Below are positions 26,374 through 33,620 of a stretch of DNA of 49,117 nucleotides, piece after piece. Position numbers and translations under genes: made by a program. Under the pieces are notes generated by a model, which had not been told where the DNA came from, ran no database searches, and worked only from the letters and a program-made list of their open reading frames with translations. The stretch spans positions 1-49,117 of the forward strand of contig CACOUL010000017.1 in the NCBI GenBank assembly GCA_902630355.1, given 5' to 3'. Numbering within the stretch: position 1 is the stretch's first letter; each line of letters opens with the position of its first letter. This DNA comes from Planctomycetaceae bacterium. GTDB taxonomy: Bacteria > Planctomycetota > Planctomycetia > Pirellulales > UBA7805.

Positions 26374-27330
26374 CTACGATATCGATCGGTTTGGCAGTAA
26401 TCCTAAAGTTTCTAAATCTTCAATCGGTTCCGAAAAACTACAGCTCCCAAAGGATAAAAACCGATCTCTGCCCGAAAGAATTTCCATTTGATCGGCGCAC
26501 GCCCCCTGCCATCCCACGTGATCGTCTGAAAACACAAAATGATCAGCATTCGCATCGGTGACGAGTTCCCGCAACTGCGAGGAAGTAACCTTTTTTGCTC
26601 CCCAGAGAACGACTCCTAACAACAGATTTAAAAATCCGTGCATCGTGACACCAATGTCTGGGCAGGCATACGGCAGCGGATGATGTAAGCCGGCTGTTGC
26701 TTTCCAGGGAATATTGGACGATTCGCAGAGTTCGATGACATCGGCAAGCGCCGCACCAGAAGGAAAATGTTGTGCCTCCATTCCACCCGTTCGTAACTTC
26801 AGCCCCCGGTGAGAGGGTGTCTGCTGATATGGTCCGAGGGCGTCGACGAGGGCGCGACGATGATCGGCCGATATTGTCTCGAAAAAAAGATCGACATCAG
26901 CCAAGTTTGCATTTTCTGTTCGTGAAGTTATTTCCTCAATCGTTTGTACGAAGGAGTGAGTGTCCGCCGCCAAAGCACTGGGCAGGGCAATTTCCAAAAC
27001 TTTGAGATCGGCACTATTGTTCTTGATGCAGTGTGATTCAATGGCCGCAAAATCGACGTCGAGACGCTGGATCCATTCCGCCGATGTCGCACCCCCTCCG
27101 ACGAGTACCGAAAGGGTCCAGGGCCGGTTCGGTGCCTTGCTTGAAATGAATTGATCGAGTTCGCTTAAACGCTGTGCGGGCACAATAAAATGTCGGAGTA
27201 CCGCACGGTAATTTCCGTCTCGATCGGCTGCATAGTGATCGACGGCCTGATTCAATTCGAGGCTTGCAGGGGGAAAGAGGCCTGCATAATCGATGATACG
27301 GGCAAGCAGATGGCCCAGGGCGGCGGTCAT
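26374..27330 (-). CDS. Unrecognised 318-aa protein inside the homogentisate operon
   Basis: I cannot assign a family. There is no signal peptide or membrane segment, so it is probably cytosolic. Strand-helix alternation suggests an (alpha/beta) barrel. Strand ends carry polar residues: Glu113 in VLEIALP, Glu151 in VDLFFET, Lys178 and Arg180 in GLKLRTGG, and Lys210 with His216-His217 in PWKATAGLHHP. MHGFLN follows at 230-235 and FGSCSF at 294-299. The N-terminus has DYAGLFPPA. The start codon overlaps the hmgA stop by four bases (ATGA), so translation is probably coupled. Position between hmgA and fahA points to the maleylacetoacetate isomerisation step, for which no known enzyme is present. 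This is a hypothesis only. Confidence 0.85.
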   Translation of the reverse strand: MTAALGHLLARIIDYAGLFPPASLELNQAVDHYAADRDGNYRAVLRHFIVPAQRLSELDQFISSKAPNRPWTLSVLVGGGATSAEWIQRLDVDFAAIESHCIKNNSADLKVLEIALPSALAADTHSFVQTIEEITSRTENANLADVDLFFETISADHRRALVDALGPYQQTPSHRGLKLRTGGMEAQHFPSGAALADVIELCESSNIPWKATAGLHHPLPYACPDIGVTMHGFLNLLLGVVLWGAKKVTSSQLRELVTDANADHFVFSDDHVGWQGACADQMEILSGRDRFLSFGSCSFSEPIEDLETLGLLPNRSIS

Positions 27331-28484
27331 GGATCAATCCAACTCTGCCCGTATGTGGGATCTTCAAGTGCCTCTGCACTTTCGGCCACCTTGAGAGGAT
27401 GAAAAGTGTCGATCATCACGGCCAACTCCTCGGTCCGCTTGCCGCCGATCGATGCTTCCGCCTTTCCGGGTTGCGGGCCGTGCGGTAATCCGGCCGGGTG
27501 CAGTGTGAGTGACCCGAAACCTGCCCCGCTCCGACTTATGAACTGATCGTTGGCGTAATAAATAACCTCGTCACTCATGACATTGGAGTGATTGTAGGGT
27601 GCCGGCACGGCATCTGGATGATAGTCAAGCATGCGCGGCGTGAATGAACACAGTACAAATTGATCTGCTTGTAACGTTTGATGGACCGGAGGCGGTTGGT
27701 GTAGGGATCCTGTAATAGGCTCAAAATCATGGATAGAAAGCGCCCACGGATAGTAACATCCATCCCATCCCACCACATCACACGGATGATGATCAAGCGT
27801 GGTTTCGGTCAAATGATCGCGCTGCTTCACTACCACGCGAAACTCTCCCCGCTGATCGTTGCATTTAAGTTCTTCTGGTGCCCGAACATCTCTTTCGCAA
27901 AAGGGTGCGTGTTCCATCAATTGTCCTTCGCGCGTCAAATAACGCGAGGGAAAACGAATGTAGCTGGGCGTCTCAAAAATAAGCATCGTGTGTGGCGTCG
28001 CCTCGAGACAAAAGCGATGTAAAATGCCTCGCGGAACCACCACATAATCGCCTTCGCGATAATGAAGCAGCCCGAATTCACTCTCTAGAACTCCGCTGCC
28101 CTGGCTGATGTAGTGTATCTGATCCGCTTGTCCGTTACGGAAAAAGAACTCATCGGTTTTTTGCGGTCGCACGATAGATACGACGACGTCGCGATTAAAG
28201 AGTAATGGAGTACGATCCAGCGTTGCACTGCTCACTTCTTTCAGTTCCGCAGTACGAAAATGCCGCATCCGCACACTCTCGTCGGCCGCCTCGACGATTT
28301 GGTTGTGATCAAGAAGTCGGCTCGAGAGGATTTGGGTTGGTCTGTGGATGTGGTAGAGAAGCGATGCCGGTCCGTCGAACCCGAGGGTCCCCATCAGATG
28401 CTCGGCGTATAAGCCTCCATCCGGACGTCGAAAGGCGGTGTGCCTTTTCGCAGGTAGCTCCCCTCGTTGCTGATAACAGGGCAT
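27327..28484 (-). CDS. hmgA: Homogentisate 1,2-dioxygenase
   Basis: Iron(II) enzyme that opens the ring of homogentisate to give maleylacetoacetate. The 385-aa cupin protein shows ADQIHYISQGSGVLESEFG in the first barrel and the Fe-ligand region PYNHSNVMSDE and LHPAGLPHGPQPG in the second. The opening YQQRGELPAKRHTAFR is family-like. At 385 residues it is of the shorter bacterial type (eukaryotic forms are about 445). It is 9 nt after hppD and overlaps the 318-aa gene by four bases, in one transcription unit. Confidence 0.93.
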   Translation of the reverse strand: MPCYQQRGELPAKRHTAFRRPDGGLYAEHLMGTLGFDGPASLLYHIHRPTQILSSRLLDHNQIVEAADESVRMRHFRTAELKEVSSATLDRTPLLFNRDVVVSIVRPQKTDEFFFRNGQADQIHYISQGSGVLESEFGLLHYREGDYVVVPRGILHRFCLEATPHTMLIFETPSYIRFPSRYLTREGQLMEHAPFCERDVRAPEELKCNDQRGEFRVVVKQRDHLTETTLDHHPCDVVGWDGCYYPWALSIHDFEPITGSLHQPPPVHQTLQADQFVLCSFTPRMLDYHPDAVPAPYNHSNVMSDEVIYYANDQFISRSGAGFGSLTLHPAGLPHGPQPGKAEASIGGKRTEELAVMIDTFHPLKVAESAEALEDPTYGQSWIDP

Positions 28485-28493
28485 GGATTGTGC

Positions 28494-29582
28494 CTAGAGA
28501 TTTCCTCGAGCTGCTTGTTCCCGTTCGATCGCTTCAAAAAGCGATTTGAAATTACCCTTTCCAAATGACTGAGAACCGCAGCGTTGGATGATCTCATAAA
28601 AAAGTGTAGGGCGATCTTCCACAGGACGCGTGAAGATTTGTAATAGATAGCCTTCCTCATCGCGGTCGACCAAAATATCCAAATTCTCTATCGCCTGGCA
28701 GTCTTCATTAATATCCCCTACGCGATTCCAGATCGATTCGTAGTAGGAAGATGGTATTTTCAAAAATTCCACACCAGCCTGACGAAGCACCGACACAGTA
28801 TGCAAAATATCGCCCGTTTGGAGAGCAACATGTTGCACACCGGGACCGCGGTGCGACTCGAGATATTCCTGGATTTGACTCTTACGGCGTCCTTCCGCAG
28901 GTTCATTGATCGGAAATTTCACTTTCGCCGTCGGACTCGCCATCACTTTGCTGCGAAGCGCCGAGTATTCGGTCGAAATATCCTTATCGTCAAAGGAGAG
29001 AAATTGATTGAATCCAAAGACGCGTTCGTAGTAATCGACCCACTCATTCATTTTTCCGTCTTCGACGTTACCAACAATATGGTCCACTGAAACGAGACCG
29101 AAGTCGGGTTCCGCCACTCGCTGGATCTTGTAACCAGGAAGAAATGCTCCGGTGTAGTCATCCATCGAGATCAGGGAGTGTAGTGTATCTCCGTAGGCGT
29201 ATATTTTTGCCCGCCGCACCCGCCCCTGCGAGTCTGCCATATCATATGGTTCGCGGGCGACGGCCCCTCCCCGATCTACAATCGCCTTGAAATGTTGATC
29301 CACATCATCGACCACGAACGCAATATCCAGAACACTGTCACCTCGCAGACGATGGCGTTCCCCCATCGGATCTTCCGGAGTCAACGGCGTGCTCAAAACG
29401 AGTCGTATTTTTCCCTGAGCCATGACATAAGAGGCTTGGTCACGCACGCCGGTTTCCGGCCCGGCATAAGCAATCTGAGAAAATCCGAACGCCTTACGGT
29501 AGTAATATGCTGCCTGTTTGGCATTGCCTACGAGTAGTTCCACATGATGGACACCCTGGAGAGGGAGGGGTTCGCTTGACAT
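28494..29582 (-). CDS. hppD: 4-Hydroxyphenylpyruvate dioxygenase
   Basis: Converts 4-hydroxyphenylpyruvate to homogentisate, with loss of CO2, in tyrosine breakdown. The 362-aa protein contains two vicinal-oxygen-chelate halves. The iron ligands of the C-terminal half are visible as His168 (SVDHIVGNV), His251 (GPGVQHVALQT) and Glu330 (PTLFYEIIQR). The final helix GKGNFKSLFEAIEREQ gates the active site in the family. It is the first gene of the operon hppD-hmgA-318aa-fahA-acetoacetyl-CoA synthetase. A pair of 10-bp direct repeats and a TACAAT hexamer lie upstream. Confidence 0.95.
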   Translation of the reverse strand: MSSEPLPLQGVHHVELLVGNAKQAAYYYRKAFGFSQIAYAGPETGVRDQASYVMAQGKIRLVLSTPLTPEDPMGERHRLRGDSVLDIAFVVDDVDQHFKAIVDRGGAVAREPYDMADSQGRVRRAKIYAYGDTLHSLISMDDYTGAFLPGYKIQRVAEPDFGLVSVDHIVGNVEDGKMNEWVDYYERVFGFNQFLSFDDKDISTEYSALRSKVMASPTAKVKFPINEPAEGRRKSQIQEYLESHRGPGVQHVALQTGDILHTVSVLRQAGVEFLKIPSSYYESIWNRVGDINEDCQAIENLDILVDRDEEGYLLQIFTRPVEDRPTLFYEIIQRCGSQSFGKGNFKSLFEAIEREQAARGNL

Positions 29583-29680
29583 GAATTCATTTCCTAATGC
29601 GAGCGACTTAATTTACGCACATCTCACAGATGACGGAGGTTCAGATGAGCATTGTATACTTCAATCCCTGTCGATTGTCT

Positions 29681-29700
29681 ATCAATGCAAATCAATGCAA
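29681..29700. repeat. Two tandem 10-bp repeats upstream of hppD
   Basis: ATCAATGCAA occurs twice head-to-tail (29681-29690 and 29691-29700) and a degraded third copy begins ATCGATG. The 10-bp period places the copies on the same helix face. On the minus strand they lie about 25-45 bp upstream of a TACAAT hexamer (29656-29651), a plausible position for an operator or activator site of the homogentisate operon. No convincing -35 was found. Confidence 0.4.
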
Positions 29701-29726
29701 ATCGATGGACCGTGGAGGGCGGCAGA

Positions 29727-30437
29727 TCACGTTCTCCCGCCCGGCGGGCCCATACGTCCGACGATTTCGTAGATTCCCAGAAAATGGCAACCGCTGCCGA
29801 GAATAACCAGCAGGTGCCAAATCGAGTGGAAATAAGACACACGCTGATCCAGCACAAGAAAAACAACACCAGTCGTATAAGCGACGCCTCCTGCCACGAG
29901 CCAAAAAATGGCGTTTTCGGGAATAAGTGACACACTGCCATAAAATGTGAAAATCGGAATCCAACCGAGGGCCACGTAGGAAACGGTTCCATTCCTATCG
30001 CTGTTCGCCCGCACGACCGTTCGATGAAGGAAGCAAGCGAAAGCAAGTGCCCACACGAGTACCAAGAGCGAACGATTCCGTGCAGTCTCAAGTAGAGGCA
30101 GGCTGAATCCTGTATAAGACCCTGCGATGAGCAGGTAAATCAGACCTTGATCCCAAACCCGCCAGCGAAAACGCCATGCCTCTCTCCGAATGGCATGAGA
30201 AAGTGTGGATGCCAGATAAACGCAGACCAACGTCGCCGTATAGATCAAACTTGCGACGAGCGGAAGCAGCACTTCGCTTACCGCTGCTCTCCAGCAGAGC
30301 AACCCACCCGCAATGAGACTGAGTACCAACCCCATCCCATGCGTGAGCGTGTTAATCCATTCTTCCCTTCGCGACCGCGATGGCCCGAGATGGGGTTCGA
30401 TAAGTGTGCTGTCCATAGCAGATGCGAGATCAATCAT
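29727..30437 (-). CDS. Hemolysin III / PAQR-family membrane protein
   Basis: A 236-aa seven-helix integral membrane protein of the HlyIII/YqfA (adiponectin-receptor-like) family. The conserved metal-site residues are present: STLSHA after the second helix region and FHSIWHLLVILGSGCHF near the C-terminus. N-terminal REEWINTLTHGMGLVLSLI is typical. Bacterial members are linked to membrane homeostasis; haemolysis is not general. A start at the second Met (30416) is also possible. It lies upstream of hppD on the same strand, with a 144-nt gap, and I would not place it in that operon. Confidence 0.88.
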   Translation of the reverse strand: MIDLASAMDSTLIEPHLGPSRSRREEWINTLTHGMGLVLSLIAGGLLCWRAAVSEVLLPLVASLIYTATLVCVYLASTLSHAIRREAWRFRWRVWDQGLIYLLIAGSYTGFSLPLLETARNRSLLVLVWALAFACFLHRTVVRANSDRNGTVSYVALGWIPIFTFYGSVSLIPENAIFWLVAGGVAYTTGVVFLVLDQRVSYFHSIWHLLVILGSGCHFLGIYEIVGRMGPPGGRT

Positions 30438-30445
30438 CAGTGTCG

Positions 30446-30466
30446 GAAGAAAATAGAATTTTCTTC
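30446..30466. repeat. AT-rich perfect inverted repeat between two minus-strand genes
   Basis: GAAGAAAAT (30446-30454) and ATTTTCTTC (30458-30466) pair perfectly around the 3-nt loop AGA. It lies between the end of the Deg-like protease gene and the start of the HlyIII gene. No T run follows in the minus direction, so a terminator or an operator for the HlyIII gene are both possible. Confidence 0.45.
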
Positions 30467-30494
30467 AGCATTGAGTATTACCATTTTTCTCAGA

Positions 30495-32075
30495 TCAATC
30501 TTTTCCGTTCGTTTCCGAACCCCCCCCTTTTTTATCCTCAGGATTCCCTTCCCAGGCGGAGGCCAAATCTTTTGAGTATTGGTAACGAATCCCCTCATCC
30601 TCCAAAATCGACTCCGTAATATCGAACATTTCCTGACGGGGAAACACGAGTGTTTCATATTGCCCTGCCAAATGAAACGTGATGAATTTCCCCTCAGCGG
30701 CTCGGATAAGTTCGACGAGATGTTTCAGACTTTTGACGGGCTGATCATTCACACGATCGACTACCGCAAATAGTTGTGGATCATAGCCTTCATGGATCGG
30801 ATGGGGAAACATGCGCGCGCCCATCACCACCAGTTCTTCCCGACCACTATCGGCCAAGTCATACCGCCTACGAATGAGGGGGTTACGTCTCGCCGCAAGC
30901 AATGCTTTGGTACGCGGTCCTGCGGTTAGCAATAAATCCTGGCTCGCAGAGGAAAAAACAATCGGTCCGAAAATGAAGTGTGGCGGATACGTTCCCTTTA
31001 AGGGTCTCACGAGCCAATCGGGCTCGATGACCAGCGGTAGTTCTACGTTCATTTCCTTTCCGTCACGAAGAATCGTCAGGGGCAGGAGCCCCTCTTTCTC
31101 GAATCGTGGAATAAGGTATTGAAACGAGAGCCTCAAATTATCCTCGACCTGCACATTTCCTTCTGGATCGAGCGGTACATCACCAATCCGGGTGACGACA
31201 TCCCAAGCCTGTAAAGGATAGTCCTCCTCCTTTTGATAGGGCTCGTGAATCATCACTCCGCCCGTTCCCGAAGGTAGCTGGAGCCTTCTGCGTAGCGCTG
31301 GATTGAGGACGGTTTGCATTTCATCCAACATTTTGTATTTCCCGCGATAGGTACCATCCTCGAGGTCAGCAAGAAATAAGCGAATCTCCTCCGCCGGAAT
31401 GAGGTAACCAATATTTTCTGCCGAGGGAATTCCACTGAAGACGAGGCCCACGATTTTTCCATTGGCAAGAGCGGGTCCACCGCTGTTGCCGGGATTGAGT
31501 GCAGCATCGATTTGAATCCGTAAACCTCGGGTCAAGTCGAAGTAACTCGTGAATTCAATCCGCGAGACGATTCCCTCAGTGATCGATAATTGATCGCCCC
31601 CGATAGGATATCCATAAACGTTTACCGTTTCTTTTAGTGTCGGAATGCCGCTGGCCAGCGTGAGTGGATCACGATTCTCAAAAAATGATTCGTCGTCAAC
31701 CTCCAGAAGAGCCAAATCCATGCCGGGGGCAATCCCGACCACGCGGGCTGGAATTCTTTCAGTCGATTGATACCCCTGCACGAGTAACCGGCTTGAATAT
31801 TGAACGACGTGTGCATTGGTGAGAATACGTTTTCCCTCGATAATAACTCCCGAACCGGTCGATTGCCGCAACGGTCCCTTGGTCCATGGACGAAGAAAAT
31901 CGGGTGCCCGACGACTTGAATGTATTTTGACTATCGCATTGCGGATGGGATCGTCAGCCCAACCGGAAATCGCGATGGAGAACGAGAACAAGAAAACCAG
32001 GCTGCGAGGGATCACAGATAACCTCCATAAAAAAGTGCCAACCGTACTGACCGCCATTCTAGCGGAAAGCGGCAC
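30495..32075 (-). CDS. Deg/HtrA-like serine protease, secreted
   Basis: A 526-aa trypsin-fold protease with an N-terminal hydrophobic signal (SLVFLFSFSIAISGWA, cleavage near 40), so it probably works in the periplasm or cell envelope. The catalytic triad reads His89 (LTNAHVV), Asp120 (GMDLALLEV) and Ser198 (NPGNSGGPA). After the protease domain (to about 235) come one or two PDZ-like regions (GGVMIHEPY...DVVTRIGDVPLD and AVVDRVNDQPVKSLKHLVELI), as in plant-type Deg proteases. The C-terminus is charged and disordered. The true start may be the Met at residue 7. Quality control of envelope proteins is the likely role. Confidence 0.87.
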   Translation of the reverse strand: MPLSARMAVSTVGTFLWRLSVIPRSLVFLFSFSIAISGWADDPIRNAIVKIHSSRRAPDFLRPWTKGPLRQSTGSGVIIEGKRILTNAHVVQYSSRLLVQGYQSTERIPARVVGIAPGMDLALLEVDDESFFENRDPLTLASGIPTLKETVNVYGYPIGGDQLSITEGIVSRIEFTSYFDLTRGLRIQIDAALNPGNSGGPALANGKIVGLVFSGIPSAENIGYLIPAEEIRLFLADLEDGTYRGKYKMLDEMQTVLNPALRRRLQLPSGTGGVMIHEPYQKEEDYPLQAWDVVTRIGDVPLDPEGNVQVEDNLRLSFQYLIPRFEKEGLLPLTILRDGKEMNVELPLVIEPDWLVRPLKGTYPPHFIFGPIVFSSASQDLLLTAGPRTKALLAARRNPLIRRRYDLADSGREELVVMGARMFPHPIHEGYDPQLFAVVDRVNDQPVKSLKHLVELIRAAEGKFITFHLAGQYETLVFPRQEMFDITESILEDEGIRYQYSKDLASAWEGNPEDKKGGGSETNGKD

Positions 32076-32175
32076 CCGAGCGGGATGGCGAAAAAGGGCG
32101 TCCGCAGATGAAATCCCAGTAGCCGCAGGGCAAGGCTATTTTGGGTAAATCGGCCGGAAGGTTTCGCGGGTCGCG

Positions 32176-33615
32176 TCAGGCGATAATGGACTCTACGGCG
32201 CGCGCCGGTTCCACTCCGGTAAGCCGCATATCGAGCCCCTGGTAGGGAACGCTGAACTTCATGTGATCGATTCCCATCAGGTGCAGGATCGTTGCATGGA
32301 GGTCGCGGACATGCACAATATCCTGCTCCGCATGATAACCAAACGGATCGGTTGCGCCATGTGTGATCCCCGGCTTGATTCCCCCACCTGCCATCCAGAT
32401 CGAGAAACCTTTGATGTGATGGTCCCTACCGACACTTCCTTTTCCTTGGAACATAGGCGTCCGGCCGAATTCTCCTCCCCACACGACGAGCGTTTCATCC
32501 AAAAGCCCTCGCTGTTCCAGGTCGGTGACCAGCGCCCAGGCAGGCTGATCGGTCAACCGACAACAGATATTCATATATTTCTCCAATCCTCCATGATGAT
32601 CCCAACCGCGGTGGTAGAGATGGATAAACCTCACACCCCGTTCAGCCAGGCGTCTCGCTAATAGACAATTCGAAGCGAAAGAACCATCCCCCGGTACGGC
32701 TCCATACATTTCCAAGGTTTTGGCCGATTCATCAGAGAGGTCCATAAGTTCGGGAACCGAGGTCTGCATCCGGAACGCCATTTCGTAGGCGGCTAAACGT
32801 GCGTCGACTTCCGGATCCTCAATGACTGCGTTGCGATGCCGGTTCAACTTGTGAACCGTATCAATCAAACTCCTCTGTGTTCTTTGTGAAACCCCAGCGG
32901 GGTTGTTGACGTAATGTACCGGATCGCCTGAAGCATGAAACTCAACGCCCTGAAAACGACTCGGCAGGAAACCGGCCGCCCACTGTCGCGAGGCAATCGG
33001 CTGAGGACTGCGACCACCGACACTCGTCATCACGACGAAGCCGGGTAAATTATCGCTTTCGCTACCCAGTCCATAATTGATCCAGGATCCCATGGAGGGA
33101 CGACCACTAATTGCCGTTCCCGTATTCATAAACGTGTGCGCCGGGTCGTGATTGATCTGCTCTGTGACCATCGATCGGACGATGCATATCCGATCGGCTA
33201 ATTTCGCAGTAAACGGCAAAAAATCACTAACCTGTTGCCCACTTTGTCCATACTTACGAAAGCGGGTGAGCGGTCGCTGACACTTGAGGTCCTGTCCTTG
33301 TAACTGAGCAATCGGTTGGCCTTGAGTGATCGATTCCGGCATCGATTCACCGTGTCGCCTCTCGAGTTCCTCTTTGTAATCAAATGTTTCGAGATGGCTG
33401 GGACCGCCGGCCATGCAGAGGAAAATGACCCGTTTTGCCCGCGGCGCAAAATGGGGTAACCCCTCCAGACCCGCGTAGTTTCCGCTGGGCGTTGCTGCGT
33501 GGATCTGCGGAGTTTGACAAAGGCCTGCCAGCGCAATGCCCCCGAGGCCTAACGCCGATCGTTTCACGAATGTGCGGCGTCCCTCCAGATGGTGCATGTG
33601 TAGATGTGAGGCCAT
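32176..33615 (-). CDS. DUF1501 protein with Tat-like signal
   Basis: A 479-aa member of the alkaline-phosphatase/sulfatase-like fold family DUF1501, abundant in planctomycetes and of unknown function. The N-terminus has a twin-arginine motif, RRTFVKRSALGLGGIALAGL, for folded export. Metal-site-like motifs include CMAGGPSHLETFDYK, YHRGWDHHGG, VVWGGEFGRTPM and GRDHHIKGFSIWMAGGG. It follows the DUF1549/DUF1553 gene by only 5 nt, the usual pairing. It probably works with that cytochrome-domain partner outside the cytoplasm; what the pair acts on is not known. Confidence 0.9.
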   Translation of the reverse strand: MASHLHMHHLEGRRTFVKRSALGLGGIALAGLCQTPQIHAATPSGNYAGLEGLPHFAPRAKRVIFLCMAGGPSHLETFDYKEELERRHGESMPESITQGQPIAQLQGQDLKCQRPLTRFRKYGQSGQQVSDFLPFTAKLADRICIVRSMVTEQINHDPAHTFMNTGTAISGRPSMGSWINYGLGSESDNLPGFVVMTSVGGRSPQPIASRQWAAGFLPSRFQGVEFHASGDPVHYVNNPAGVSQRTQRSLIDTVHKLNRHRNAVIEDPEVDARLAAYEMAFRMQTSVPELMDLSDESAKTLEMYGAVPGDGSFASNCLLARRLAERGVRFIHLYHRGWDHHGGLEKYMNICCRLTDQPAWALVTDLEQRGLLDETLVVWGGEFGRTPMFQGKGSVGRDHHIKGFSIWMAGGGIKPGITHGATDPFGYHAEQDIVHVRDLHATILHLMGIDHMKFSVPYQGLDMRLTGVEPARAVESIIA

Positions 33616-33620
33616 GGCTT

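Noticed and set aside
23154-29582. Maleylacetoacetate isomerase (GST-type) gene in the homogentisate operon
   Set aside because: No open frame in this interval shows a thioredoxin/GST-like N-terminus or the expected ~210-aa length on the coding strand.
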